A DNA stretch of 64,000 bases from Haloarchaeobius amylolyticus (GTDB taxonomy: Archaea > Halobacteriota > Halobacteria > Halobacteriales > Natrialbaceae): assembly GCF_026616195.1 (NCBI RefSeq), contig NZ_JANHDH010000004.1:124001-188000 (forward strand), written 5' to 3'. The notes beneath the pieces are model-generated. The model was given only the letters and a program-made list of their open reading frames with translations. It had not been told where the DNA came from and searched no databases. Below are positions 23,758-33,462 of this stretch, piece after piece; the stretch's first letter is position 1, and each line of letters begins with the position of its first letter. Made by a program: the position numbers and the translations under genes.

Positions 23758-26748
23758 TTACTCGGTGACCTTCCCTTCTCGAGGTTCGTAAATCGGAATG
23801 TGCGCCCCGCGGTCACGGAGGGATTTCACTGCGTTCCAGAAGTCATCGCCCTTCGGGTAGTCGCCAGGGTGGTTGATGATTCGCTCCTCGAGTGCGACCA
23901 CCTGTATCGCGTCCAGACCGTGCATTCCCTTCCGATAGACCCACCCGTCGTGGAGTTGCGCGAGGCGAGTCCCGCTCTCGGACCGTTCCCAAGACGGGTC
24001 GAGAGACTTCGACCCATCAGCTCGTTCCTCAGTTACTGTCGACCGGAGCCGGATATCGCTGGGACGGACGTGCTGAATCGCGTCAAGGACGTCCTGGATG
24101 TCGTCGGTACTGGTGAGTGATTCGATCGACTCACGGTCTTTAATTGGCTCATGGACTATCTGATCCGGCGCCTGATCCGTGACCGTCGCGAACTCGTCGA
24201 CGAGTTCGTCGATGAAGTCCTGGCACTCTCTCGTCTGTGCAGGTGTCTCGGCGAGATGCTCGCCGGTCATCGCGATGAACCGGGCCGAGTCGTAGACCTC
24301 GATTTCTGCGTTGGGGAAACCAGAATCTGTCGGCAGTGATGCGTCGACGGATTTTACGCCCTCAGGAAGTTCCCCCTGACAGAGGATATGCACGCCGGAC
24401 CCAGAGGTGGAGATATCGGTATAGCTCTCGGCGCAGTCGATGTGCGTTTGGACGCTTGAGTGAATCGCGCCAGTCTCGGGGTCCCGGACCGAGTCGTAGT
24501 CGACGAGCACGTATTGCTCAGTAGGGAATTCGCTACGGTTCCTGATGGTGAACGCCATCTTGTGACCACTGTGTTTCCCTGCCGCGCGGTGAGCAGTCCC
24601 GAAGGTCGTCCAACAGTCAGGATCTTGGGCACTCACATACTTATCGGGCCACTCGCTCACCCAGGGGGCTCGCGGGATTTTCCGTCCATCGTCGGTCTCC
24701 TTCCAGGTGAGCCACTGTGGATGGTCCTGCATATCAGCAGGGTAGACTGCAGATTCGACCGCGAAACTGGCTCTCTCTTCCTCACGTTCCCTCACCTCCT
24801 CTTGTTCAGTAGACGAGGGCCCACCTATCGAGTCTGTCGGGGGTTGCGTTGTGGGACCGTCGTCAACAAACCGTTCGAGTTCCCCACCAACCTCGTCGGG
24901 AGCTGGGAGCGGGAGGGGCTCGTCGATATCGCTCGTCGACGAGGGCGTTTCTCCGGGGTCTTCGACAAACCGAGTGTCATCCCCACCAGTGCAAGCATTG
25001 TCTTGCCCATCAGGTGAGGACAGAGCGGGAGTCGGCGAGTGGTCGGGTGGCGAGGGGTCTGCCACGAGGCGATGACGAATCGCGGAGAGTTGCTCGATTC
25101 GACCCAGCCACCAGTCCTCCCTGCTCTTGACGATACAGTCCCCAGTTCCGAACGCCTTGAGGGTTCCAGAGACGACCGGATACCTGTCGTTCTCGCTGAC
25201 AGTCCGCGAGCGGGACGCGGCGCTCCCCGACGTACCAGCGCGGCTGTTGCGTCGGACAGTCGTCGACCTGACGCGCTGCCGCTGGTGGCCGACCTCTGAC
25301 TGAATGTACTCCGTCGTCTTGGGCTCGCCGCCGCTGAAGTAGACTCCCTGGGGGCAGTTCCCGAGGATGCCGTCGCTTCGCTTCCCATACTGGGCTTCGA
25401 GCTGGCCCACCGTCTGGATCCCGAGCAAAGCTCTGGCCTGTGCCGACCGCCCACGGGCCGTCAGGACGTGTAACTGCGACAGCGGTGGAAGCTGGTCGAC
25501 CTCGTCGAGGATGAAGTTCACTGGATTGTCAGACTCCATCGCGAACCGTATCGCCCAGTCCAGGAGCAGCCGGAACATCGGGCCGACCGATTCCATCTCC
25601 GTCGCCGCAGAGTCAACGACCAGTACACGACCGCCAGGATTCTCGACGTACTCGCGTATCGAGAACGCACCGGCAGTGGCGAAGTCACCGACGAACACCT
25701 GACTGGCGTTCTCGTGGATGGTCTGGTAGACGTTCACCGCCGACTTTCCGGTCTCCGAAACCAGATGTGCCGCGCTCGGTGCAAGGTCGCTGTACTGCTG
25801 GAGTCGCTCCTGCATCACTTCTCGGTCGAGTCGGAGGAACTCGACGAGGTCCTCGTGTGTGGGCGTGTCGTGGTTCTCTGCTGCCGGAGGGCCACGGTGG
25901 ACGTAGCGAAGGGCTGCTTCGAACACCTGCTTCGCCGGTCTGTGGAACGGGTCTGATCCCTGTGGCTCACCGAAAACCGCTCCCGCGAGTTCTCTGAAAT
26001 CGCGCTCCTTCTCAACGTCTGCGAACAGATTCCAGATACCATCAGCGTCTTCCACGGCGACTCTGAGTACCTCGAAGCCGAGGTCCTCATAGAACGTCTG
26101 GAAGTCATCACCGAAGTCGTGTGCGATGACGGCCGTCTCGGCCTCGTAGGGGAACTGGTAGGCGAGAAGCTCGAGTGCGGATGTCTTCCCGCTCCCCGTC
26201 TCGCCAATCGCAAGGGTCGACACATCCGGGTCAAGCCTCGGCAGTGCGGAGGCCCCTTCGCTGCCGGTCTTCACTGAAGCCATGGGAGCGATTAATTCGT
26301 CCTCGCTCTGGTGGTAAGTGATACTTGAGAGTCCGAAGATTGGCGACTTGTAGCGCAGCACCTGCAGCACCACGCCAGCACCACTCCCGAGTACGAGTCC
26401 CCACAGCACCCATCTATCGGCGACCTCAAGGAAGGGGATGCCAACGCCAGCGATCGGTCCCACGGTTTCTATCCAGAAGAGAACCGCGAGTCCGAGTACG
26501 TGTGGTGCCACAGCAAGCGCGAGTGGCGAATAGACTCCCGTGAGTAGCCCGTCCCAAGACACGAAGAGTGTGAGGACGCCGAACAGCCCGTAGACGTACC
26601 GCCAGCGCCACAGGCGAGTCGAGAGTGGCGCATCCCTGTTGAGCGACAGCCAAGGGAACATCACGGCGATGAGGACCTTTCCAGCCAGCGTGAGAATCTC
26701 ATCGAAGAAGCCAGCCGGCGGACCTGTCTTCCCACCTGTACCAGTCAT
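23758..26748 (-). CDS. VirD4/TraD-like coupling ATPase fused to a primase-polymerase-like domain
   Basis: A 996-residue protein. Four hydrophobic segments in residues 24-130 predict a membrane anchor. A motor domain follows with Walker A GETGSGKT (182-189), FILDEVDQLP as Walker B, and QTVGQLEAQYGKR as in type IV coupling proteins. After a low-complexity acidic linker, residues about 670-860 resemble the NrS-1-type prim-pol fold: HPQWLTWKETDDGRKIPRAP, VLVDYD (D-x-D metal site), SGSGVHILCQG (catalytic His) and ARFIAMTGEHL. Coupling proteins bring relaxosome DNA to the transfer channel. The fused domain could prime the transferred strand (inference). Its ATG overlaps the relaxase stop by four bases. 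Confidence 0.8.
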   Translation of the reverse strand: MTGTGGKTGPPAGFFDEILTLAGKVLIAVMFPWLSLNRDAPLSTRLWRWRYVYGLFGVLTLFVSWDGLLTGVYSPLALAVAPHVLGLAVLFWIETVGPIAGVGIPFLEVADRWVLWGLVLGSGAGVVLQVLRYKSPIFGLSSITYHQSEDELIAPMASVKTGSEGASALPRLDPDVSTLAIGETGSGKTSALELLAYQFPYEAETAVIAHDFGDDFQTFYEDLGFEVLRVAVEDADGIWNLFADVEKERDFRELAGAVFGEPQGSDPFHRPAKQVFEAALRYVHRGPPAAENHDTPTHEDLVEFLRLDREVMQERLQQYSDLAPSAAHLVSETGKSAVNVYQTIHENASQVFVGDFATAGAFSIREYVENPGGRVLVVDSAATEMESVGPMFRLLLDWAIRFAMESDNPVNFILDEVDQLPPLSQLHVLTARGRSAQARALLGIQTVGQLEAQYGKRSDGILGNCPQGVYFSGGEPKTTEYIQSEVGHQRQRVRSTTVRRNSRAGTSGSAASRSRTVSENDRYPVVSGTLKAFGTGDCIVKSREDWWLGRIEQLSAIRHRLVADPSPPDHSPTPALSSPDGQDNACTGGDDTRFVEDPGETPSSTSDIDEPLPLPAPDEVGGELERFVDDGPTTQPPTDSIGGPSSTEQEEVREREEERASFAVESAVYPADMQDHPQWLTWKETDDGRKIPRAPWVSEWPDKYVSAQDPDCWTTFGTAHRAAGKHSGHKMAFTIRNRSEFPTEQYVLVDYDSVRDPETGAIHSSVQTHIDCAESYTDISTSGSGVHILCQGELPEGVKSVDASLPTDSGFPNAEIEVYDSARFIAMTGEHLAETPAQTRECQDFIDELVDEFATVTDQAPDQIVHEPIKDRESIESLTSTDDIQDVLDAIQHVRPSDIRLRSTVTEERADGSKSLDPSWERSESGTRLAQLHDGWVYRKGMHGLDAIQVVALEERIINHPGDYPKGDDFWNAVKSLRDRGAHIPIYEPREGKVTE

Positions 26749-27392
26749 CGCTCAGCTCCCCGTTCTGGGGTAGCCGAGCGGGCTGACTCAGCTGTCCTCG
26801 ATTCCTCCTGTTTCGACGCCTCATCTTCTGCTTCGGAGCGGAGTGCAGTAGGGTCGTACTGCAACGCCTTCTCGGTCTGCTCTTTTCTAGGTCGTTCGAT
26901 AGTTTGCTTCCTCTCAGCGTTCAGGTCACGCTTCGCCGACTGTTCCTCGAGTCGCTGTGCGACCCGTTGTGGTTCTTTGAACACCTCTCTGGCGAGACTC
27001 TCGAAGGACTCGAGGTCAGTGGTATCCATGTAGAGCTGCTCTTTGTGCCCGGTGACCGCCACGTGCGCGTGAGGCGTCTCCTTGCTGTCGTGAACTGCGT
27101 AGACGTACTCCGTAGCCTTCCTGTCTGCTCGCCACTCCCGCATGAGTGACCGAACGTTCCGGTCGACTTCGCGGGCGCCGTAGGCAGCTTTCGGGTCTGG
27201 TGCGACAATGAAGTGGCGTTCCATGTCGTATCGTTCTGACACCCCGATGAACCGTTCGCGCGCCCGGGCGTCGAGTTCTCGACCGGTGTGATCCCTCACC
27301 GGGACTTTCTTCCCGTTGTCCCGGCGGATGTACGCGAGGAGGTCGGCCGCACCACCGCGCTGGAAATCGGTCTTCGTAATCAGAAGTACCAC
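26745..27392 (-). CDS. HUH relaxase-like mobilisation protein
   Basis: A 215-residue protein with GTG start (MVLLITKTDF). The metal-binding motif YVYAVHDSKETPHAHVAVTGH contains the HxH pair (His108, His110) plus His101, as in MobP/MobA-type HUH endonucleases. Tyr21 (LLAYIRRDNGKK) is a candidate nucleophile. The C-terminal 70 residues are charged and probably flexible. It overlaps the RHH gene by 13 bases and the coupling-protein gene by four, so the three form one transcription unit. It is short for a relaxase and has no helicase domain. Confidence 0.75.
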   Translation of the reverse strand: MVLLITKTDFQRGGAADLLAYIRRDNGKKVPVRDHTGRELDARARERFIGVSERYDMERHFIVAPDPKAAYGAREVDRNVRSLMREWRADRKATEYVYAVHDSKETPHAHVAVTGHKEQLYMDTTDLESFESLAREVFKEPQRVAQRLEEQSAKRDLNAERKQTIERPRKEQTEKALQYDPTALRSEAEDEASKQEESRTAESARSATPERGAER

Positions 27393-27844
27393 CCGTCATC
27401 ATCGTCCGTCGACTGCTCGTCCATGTTTTGACGGCTGGAGGGCCGCTCATCGGCTAGGTCCAAGTCGCTGCCGAGTTGATTGGCCTGGTCCCGAACCCGT
27501 CGCCGGCCAGCCTGCATCGCGTTCTGGCGTGCCACTTCCCCGTGATTTCCCTTCACAAGTTCCCATGCAGCGACTGAATAGACGCCTGTCTGCAGAATCG
27601 CCTCCTCAAGCCCGTTCGTTGCGTCAGTCACCTCGTCGGTTGCGTGTGCAACGAGTTCTTCTATTCGACGCTCGACGGCGGCCTCGTGACCAATTTCGGT
27701 CATGAGGTCGTTCTGGACGTGCGCCTCGAGAACCTCGGCGACGTAACCTGACTTCGACTTATTGGCCTCATTTGCCCGTGCCACAACCTCTTGATACAGA
27801 TCCGTGTCGAGGTATACATCGATCTGGTTATCTCTCCGAGGCAT
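27380..27844 (-). CDS. Ribbon-helix-helix relaxosome accessory protein (MobC-like)
   Basis: A 154-residue protein. The N-terminus (NQIDVYLDTDLYQEVVARAN then KSGYVAEVLEAHV) is a ribbon-helix-helix DNA-binding fold; the rest is helical with an acidic tail. Position directly upstream of a relaxase-like gene suggests an oriT-binding accessory factor that also represses its own promoter. A palindromic AT-rich tract (CTTTAAATATAGTTTAAG, 27844-27861) covers the start and could be its operator. Confidence 0.7.
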   Translation of the reverse strand: MPRRDNQIDVYLDTDLYQEVVARANEANKSKSGYVAEVLEAHVQNDLMTEIGHEAAVERRIEELVAHATDEVTDATNGLEEAILQTGVYSVAAWELVKGNHGEVARQNAMQAGRRRVRDQANQLGSDLDLADERPSSRQNMDEQSTDDDDGWYF

Positions 27845-28058
27845 CTTTAAATATAGTTTAAGGAGATATAAAATAAACCTGTCTAAGCCGGGGGCGAAGG
27901 TATCCTCAACTTGCTGATAGGTTACCTAGATTGGCGTTATCTGGTATAAATGCATATATTTGGAACTGGGATGGGCTGAAACGAAGTATTTCAGTTCGGT
28001 ACACTTTGCGATACTGTCCGATATCCCGGTTGGCGCTGTGTGGATTGTCCTATTGAAG
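27845..28058. other. Mobilisation operon promoter and candidate oriT
   Basis: AT-rich relative to its surroundings. On the minus strand TTTTATATC (about 27868-27876) is a TATA box for the RHH gene. An inverted repeat CTGAAA-CGAAGTA-TTTCAG lies at about 27975-27993. Hairpins of this kind next to a relaxase operon are typical of transfer origins, but no nick site can be defined from the sequence alone. Confidence 0.4.
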
Positions 28059-28787
28059 TCAATCAGCCCTCTCCCCAGTTTGATACTCCCGGACAGGCGC
28101 ACTGAATTCGTTTGCTAACCCAACGACAGCATAAACTAGAGGAGTATCGGCAACGGCGATTGCGAGTTTCAGCAGATATTGCCCCACTATCAGTTGAATC
28201 GCAATAGAGAGAGGCGTGCCTCCTCCCGTTCCAAGTACGGCCGGCGCCACGACGAACCCGATTCCCACAAAGAGAACAGTGTCGATTGCCTGACTGGTTG
28301 CTGTCGACCCGATATTGCGGAGCCACAAATGCTCGCCATGCGTATACGCCTTGATTTTATGGAACACGATGACATCCCAGTTCTGGCTCACGACGTATGC
28401 GACGAGACTCCCGATGATGATGTTTGTACTCGCACCGAGGACAGTTTCGAACGTGCCAGGGTCAACTCCTGCCGGACTTGCCGGTGCCGCGATAGTCGAC
28501 CAGACAAGAGCGAGCAAGACGAAATTCATGCCGAACCCAACGAGAACGAGCCGCTGTGCAGCCTCCATTCCGTAGAGTTCTGCGTAACAGTCACTGGCGA
28601 AGTACGTGAGTGCATACGCGAGTGCAGCGCCTGGCAGCGCTAATGTTGCTCCTGTGATTGGAAGACTAAAGGGGAGGGTAAACGCCAGCACCTTCGAAGC
28701 GGTGAGTTGGGCAGTCACTATTGCAGTAATGAATAGACCGATTAGCACGACTTCGATGGTCGATTTCGTCGTCGAGTTCATCGCCAC
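28059..28787 (-). CDS. VUT-family transporter (queuosine/archaeosine precursor uptake, YhhQ-like)
   Basis: A 242-residue membrane protein with about six hydrophobic segments and the family signatures TAQLTASKVLAFTL, GAALAYALTYFASDCYAELYG and QNWDVIVFHKIK. The VUT/QPTR (YhhQ) family imports 7-deazaguanine precursors such as preQ0 and preQ1. Archaea use preQ0 for archaeosine. Because DpdA-like genes lie 30 kb away in this window, a link to DNA deazaguanine modification is worth testing, but the gene could simply serve tRNA modification. Confidence 0.85.
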   Translation of the reverse strand: MAMNSTTKSTIEVVLIGLFITAIVTAQLTASKVLAFTLPFSLPITGATLALPGAALAYALTYFASDCYAELYGMEAAQRLVLVGFGMNFVLLALVWSTIAAPASPAGVDPGTFETVLGASTNIIIGSLVAYVVSQNWDVIVFHKIKAYTHGEHLWLRNIGSTATSQAIDTVLFVGIGFVVAPAVLGTGGGTPLSIAIQLIVGQYLLKLAIAVADTPLVYAVVGLANEFSAPVREYQTGERAD

Positions 28788-29573
28788 ACCCCCTCTGGTG
28801 CTCTTCGAGTCATATTCAAGGATTATCCCAATGCTATAAAGAATGTCGCCCCATCCTGAAAGTGAAGCACTCGTATATTGCCCAGTTGTGCTGCGATCGC
28901 AAACAGGACTGAGGTTCGCCTCTTCAGCCTCACGTCGATATCACATACGAAGGAATCGCCGACAGGATAGAGCACTATCGGGTCCTCCTCAGCATTTAAT
29001 CCGGGCGACTCCTTCGACCGTCCAATCAGCGTCTTCCGTCCCAATCCAGGTCAATGTTATACTTCGGCCTGCAACGGCGAAGTCAAGCACTCCAGTACCA
29101 CTGGCTTCGCTGTATTCTACCTCTATAGCCTGCATGAGGAGTCGATATAGAACAGACGGGACGCTTATTCGCAACCGTATCTGAACATGCGTGGAACGTA
29201 GAGATACACCTCGAGAGTAAACAATCGTACCTCGTCTTCTCTAGCAATAGCTGAGTCAGCAGTCATCAGAGAGGCCGTGTGGAAGAAGAAGGGAAGGTAG
29301 AGAGAAATCGGAACCCCCTGTATCGACACGAGTGAAGCAGGCAACGACGCCACGAGAGCAGCATCGAATCCATCAGCGACCCCCCAGCGCTTCCTCGAGC
29401 TGCTCACCACTGCGGTAGCGTCGGCAACCTGCCGTCGGCAACTCGTACCCCCCAGTCGAACGAATTGCAGCACCCTACTTAAACAAGAAACAGGGAACAC
29501 TTTCGATACCAAGCGGAGTTCCTCTTATAACTCGCAAGCGGCTGACCAAGGCCCGAAAATCACAGTCGAGTTC
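28788..29573. other. Long region without a convincing gene
   Basis: Several short frames exist on the minus strand, for example 28989-29174 (QAIEVEYSEASGTGVLDF...) with haloarchaeal-like composition and 29165-29512, but none has a clear start context or recognisable domain. The 28989-29174 frame might be the C-terminal remnant of a HalOD1-like domain; this is uncertain. A decayed gene is the most likely content. Confidence 0.35.
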
Positions 29574-30218
29574 CTACTCCGTGTCCGACCGCCCTGCCTC
29601 GGACTGGCGTTTACGATCGTCTTCATCGAACCCACCAGTCTCACCGGCACGGCGAGCGTTGCTGATCCGTTTCGACGTCGACTCGTACGCAGAGCGAGCT
29701 CCTTCCCCACTGTGAGCCATGTCAAGTGACTTCTTCGAGTCCATACCCATCCCCTCAGCAGTGAGTGCAGCATCCTGATTCGCGCCGATGAACAGGAACT
29801 CCCACTCGAGTTCTTCTCGACGGTACTCGACCTGGTTCCGGACCGTCTGTTGTGACGTCTCGGACGCGTTCTCTTTGCCGTCAGTCAGTATTACGATCAC
29901 GACACTCTCTGGTCTGTCAGCTGCGTCGAGTGCCGCGAGGTACGATTCAGTACCATCGATTGCAGTCACGATAGCGTCGTGGAGTGCTGTTCGACCGCTT
30001 GGGGTATACGTTTCGGCGTCGAGTTCTGGTGCCTCTTCGATGTCTTCACCGTGGTAGACGCGGTCGACAGAGGAATCGAAGTCGTAGAGGCTGACGGTCG
30101 CATTGCCCTCTTCCCCCCGTTGTTCATCCAAGAAGGAATTGAACCCGCCGACGGTGTCGGCTTCGATCTTGGCCATCGAACCTGACGAGTCGAGAACGAA
30201 GGTGACGTGTGTGTCCAT
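29574..30218 (-). CDS. VWA-domain protein
   Basis: A 214-residue protein with a von Willebrand A fold: MIDAS motif DSSGSM at residues 9-14, TPSGRTALHDAI and LTDGKENASE. No membrane anchor is seen. The C-terminal 40 residues are charged and disordered-looking. ATG 30218 gives an N-terminus directly at beta-1 (MDTHVTFVLDSSG); a TTTTTATAG TATA box lies about 25-30 bp upstream. VWA proteins often act with AAA ATPases or in toxin/defence modules; no partner is adjacent. Confidence 0.85.
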   Translation of the reverse strand: MDTHVTFVLDSSGSMAKIEADTVGGFNSFLDEQRGEEGNATVSLYDFDSSVDRVYHGEDIEEAPELDAETYTPSGRTALHDAIVTAIDGTESYLAALDAADRPESVVIVILTDGKENASETSQQTVRNQVEYRREELEWEFLFIGANQDAALTAEGMGMDSKKSLDMAHSGEGARSAYESTSKRISNARRAGETGGFDEDDRKRQSEAGRSDTE

Positions 30219-30291
30219 CTCACTCCAATGAGACTGTCCTACTATAAAAAGTAGAAATCGAGTGGTGAGCAAAGCGAGTATCAGATGAGAG

Positions 30292-33200
30292 TCAGTCGTT
30301 CAATGAGTACTCCGGGCGGGCCCTGCAACTCCAGCGGATGTCGCACTCTGCGCAGGTACCCTCTGAAGGGACATCTTCTGCGTCGATATCGAACCAGTTG
30401 TTCGATTCTCTGTCGGTTCGAATCTGGTCGACCGTCTCCTCAAAGTCGCCCAGGGAGTCATGGATCTTCTCGTCGTCGAACGCCAATTCGAAGCGAGCGT
30501 CGTCTCGATCTTCTTCGCCGAGGAAGTAGATCACACCTCGGTCAGGGCAGGACTCTTCGTTGTACCGATAGAGTTCAGCGTACGTGTACAGTTGCGCGCG
30601 ATAATCTGCAAGTTCATCACCTTCATCTGGGCGTTTTCCGGCTTTGTAGTCCCATACCTCACGTTCACCTTGCTTCCCGGCCAGAACGTCGACAACGCCT
30701 TCGAGGACGAACTCGTCGCGGTTGCTCTGCAATCGATGCTCCGTGTCCAGGACACGGGGATAGAGAGAGTTCCCCTCCCGCCGATTGAATCGCTGTATGT
30801 ATTCGAGTGCAGTCTTCTCGGCCTTCTCGGTCATCGGGTAGACGTTCCGAGCCTTCAACGCCTCCGCGACTTCCCTGAAGTAGCTCTTGATGTCCTCATC
30901 AGAGGGAACCGTCCCGGCATCTACACCGTCGAGTTCACCTGCATAGTGGCGGTGTGCCCGGTCTAGCGTCTCGTGGACAACTCGCCCGAAGAACAGCTGG
31001 GTGACGTGGTTGGGCGTAAAGTCCATGTCGGTGTAGTAGCCATACTGGCGTTTACACCGTCTGTATGCCAGCACGTCCCCGGTGATGCTGTATCGCCGTT
31101 TCAACTCCGTTTTCCGGAACGCACCGACCGATCCGTCGATAGACCGTGCGAATTCCGCGGGGTCATCGACGCGGCGTAACCCATCGAACCAATCCGGTGT
31201 GAGTGCCTGTCCGGATTCGTATCCAAGTGCAAGGTCATTTGGGGCATCTTCAGTATCCAACAAGAACAGGTCCTCTTCCGCTCGTGAGTACGCGACGTAG
31301 AACCGTCGAATCTCGTCACGGGTCGAGCGGGAGTCCTCGTCGCCGAGCGGCGAGATGTCAGCATAGGATGTAAGTTCTTCCTCTATCCAGTACGTCCCAC
31401 CGAACGTCCACGGTTCACTATCGAGGTCACTCACGAACACGACAGGGAACTCGAGCCCCTTCGCCTGGTGGACTGTCATCACCTGCACGTGTTCAGCTGG
31501 AAGTTGGTCGTGCGGGTCCTCGGGTTCGTCGAAATCTGTCGAGTGAAGATACCCACAGAAGAGGTAGTAGAACGAGCCGAGGAATTTGGTAGAGACCGAG
31601 TCCGCTCTGGAGGAGGGGTGAAGGGTTGAACGTCCGGAAACACTTGCGAACGAGTCGAATAGTTTGGAGAGTCGTCCGAGCCGCTTCCCACGGGCGGGTT
31701 CGTCGTCTCTCTCGATCCATCCCACGAATGGCTCGAACGAGAGGATACGATAGAAGACGTCGAGGAGATTCATCCCGAGAGAATCGTCGGAGTCGGTCTC
31801 TCGGATATCGCTCGCCATACGCTCGGTGTACTTTGCAAGCTCAGTCGCGCCATACTGGTCGACGTAATCCTCGAAGTCAGCGTGCCAGTCTTCGATCTGC
31901 TCGGTGAGTCGGCCCCAGACCCGTGCCTTCTCCATCCCATCGAGACTGGGGTCGAGGCACCGGACGACTGCACCGAGAGCAAAGCGTATCTCGTCCTGAT
32001 CGAGGAACGCCTTGTTCCTGGGATTGTGTACCGGGATGTCCCGGTCGCGCAATGCCTCAACGAATCGACCAGCCCACCTGTCTGTCTCCTTCGTGCTCTT
32101 GAACAGGAACGCGACCTGACTGTAATCGTCAATGTACCCCACCGACTCTAACTCGTCGACAAGTTCAGCGGCGGTCGAGGCAGGGATGGTGTCTTGCTCG
32201 CCCGCCAGTATCGCGCGTACGCTCTCGATATCTTCAGTCCCCTCGCGACCGACCAACATCGGCTCCTTTCCTGCCGCTCGAGCGCCGTCCTGCTGCATCT
32301 CTGGATGCTCACCCACATAACGGTTGCACCAGTCGATGATGTCCGTCGTCGAACGGTAATTCGTCTTGAGCTGAACGGTCTCGACTGGCGTCCCGAACCG
32401 GGATTCAATTCGCTCGGGGAACTGGATGAGACATTCGACTGTCCCGCCACGGAACCGATAGAGAGCCTGATCATCATCACCGACTACCGTGAGGTTCGGT
32501 TCCTTCAGCGTCTCCAGTAACTCGAAGTACAACTCCTGCTGGAGCGGGTTGGTATCCTGATATTCGTCGACAAGGACGTGCTGGAGCGGTGGTCGGTCCC
32601 GTTCCGGTTCACCTTCGACGAACCGTCGACCAGCGTCGTGACCGAGGAAGTCGATGAACCGTTCGATAAGGCGCGCGAAGTCACAGCGCTGGTTCTCTCG
32701 GAGGGTCTCCCGGTACTTTTCGAGTCCCTCTGCACACATCCGCCATGGGCGTTCGTCGTGGCTGCGAAGCTCGTTCGTCGAGGTCCGATACTGGGAGACA
32801 CGGTTAAAGAGTTTCGACGCCACCTCGGTCGACTGCCACTTGTTTGGTCCGTATTCCGTTGAAACTCCCCACCCGAACAGTTCCTCGAAGAACTGCCAGT
32901 CATCGCTCGTATCGACCCCTCCAGCAGGAAGCCGGTCCCACTCTTCGGCGTCCAGATCCTTCCCCCGCAGGTAGTCGACGAATGCACAGTTGTCGTGCAT
33001 GAACAGTTGCTGACCGTCTTCGTCGAGCAACTCGACGTTCGCATACTCGGGGTACCTGTACTCTTGCATGATATCGTTACAGAGCGAGTGCAACGTCCCC
33101 ACACGGAGTTCGTTGGTGTCGACAGCATCCCCGAACCCGACTGCATCAAGTCGGTCGACGATTCGTTCTTCGAGACTCTGTGCGGCCTTTTCGGTGAATG

Positions 33201-33462
33201 TCGTCAGGAGGATGCTTCCAGGTTCACTTTCGTCCACTAACAGCAGTTTCAGCGTTCTCGCAACCAGAACCTCGGTCTTGCCACTTCCGGGTCCCGCAGT
33301 TACGTGGAGTGGTCCACGCCCCTGAAGGATTGCGCGTCGCTGTGCGTCGTTGAATGACCACGAAGGGTCGTCGAAACGCTCGGCGTTGGCGCCCTCCAGT
33401 GCTTCGAGAAATTCCTGTTCCGATAGCGGCAGGGCAGTCGAGGGGTGTGCGTCTGAAGTCAT
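30292..33462 (-). CDS. UvrD/Rep helicase fused to a PD-(D/E)XK nuclease
   Basis: A 1056-residue protein. SF1A helicase motifs are clear: Walker A AGPGSGKT (56-63), TTFTEKAA, VDEYQDTN, GDDDQALYRFRG, MTVHQAKGLEFPVVF and FYVAYSRAEEDL. The C-terminal part is a RecB/Cas4-like nuclease (YRRCKRQYGYY, LEGVVDVLAG, WDYKAGKR) ending in CAECDIRWSCRA, so four Cys may bind an Fe-S cluster. This layout resembles archaeal AddAB-like end-processing enzymes, usable in repair or degradation of foreign DNA. ATG 33462 (MTSDAHPST) is preferred over 33528. Confidence 0.9.
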   Translation of the reverse strand: MTSDAHPSTALPLSEQEFLEALEGANAERFDDPSWSFNDAQRRAILQGRGPLHVTAGPGSGKTEVLVARTLKLLLVDESEPGSILLTTFTEKAAQSLEERIVDRLDAVGFGDAVDTNELRVGTLHSLCNDIMQEYRYPEYANVELLDEDGQQLFMHDNCAFVDYLRGKDLDAEEWDRLPAGGVDTSDDWQFFEELFGWGVSTEYGPNKWQSTEVASKLFNRVSQYRTSTNELRSHDERPWRMCAEGLEKYRETLRENQRCDFARLIERFIDFLGHDAGRRFVEGEPERDRPPLQHVLVDEYQDTNPLQQELYFELLETLKEPNLTVVGDDDQALYRFRGGTVECLIQFPERIESRFGTPVETVQLKTNYRSTTDIIDWCNRYVGEHPEMQQDGARAAGKEPMLVGREGTEDIESVRAILAGEQDTIPASTAAELVDELESVGYIDDYSQVAFLFKSTKETDRWAGRFVEALRDRDIPVHNPRNKAFLDQDEIRFALGAVVRCLDPSLDGMEKARVWGRLTEQIEDWHADFEDYVDQYGATELAKYTERMASDIRETDSDDSLGMNLLDVFYRILSFEPFVGWIERDDEPARGKRLGRLSKLFDSFASVSGRSTLHPSSRADSVSTKFLGSFYYLFCGYLHSTDFDEPEDPHDQLPAEHVQVMTVHQAKGLEFPVVFVSDLDSEPWTFGGTYWIEEELTSYADISPLGDEDSRSTRDEIRRFYVAYSRAEEDLFLLDTEDAPNDLALGYESGQALTPDWFDGLRRVDDPAEFARSIDGSVGAFRKTELKRRYSITGDVLAYRRCKRQYGYYTDMDFTPNHVTQLFFGRVVHETLDRAHRHYAGELDGVDAGTVPSDEDIKSYFREVAEALKARNVYPMTEKAEKTALEYIQRFNRREGNSLYPRVLDTEHRLQSNRDEFVLEGVVDVLAGKQGEREVWDYKAGKRPDEGDELADYRAQLYTYAELYRYNEESCPDRGVIYFLGEEDRDDARFELAFDDEKIHDSLGDFEETVDQIRTDRESNNWFDIDAEDVPSEGTCAECDIRWSCRARPEYSLND

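Noticed and set aside
29165-29512. 115-codon minus-strand frame as a gene
   Set aside because: Composition rich in Ser, Phe and Cys, no acidic bias, no domain and no promoter context.
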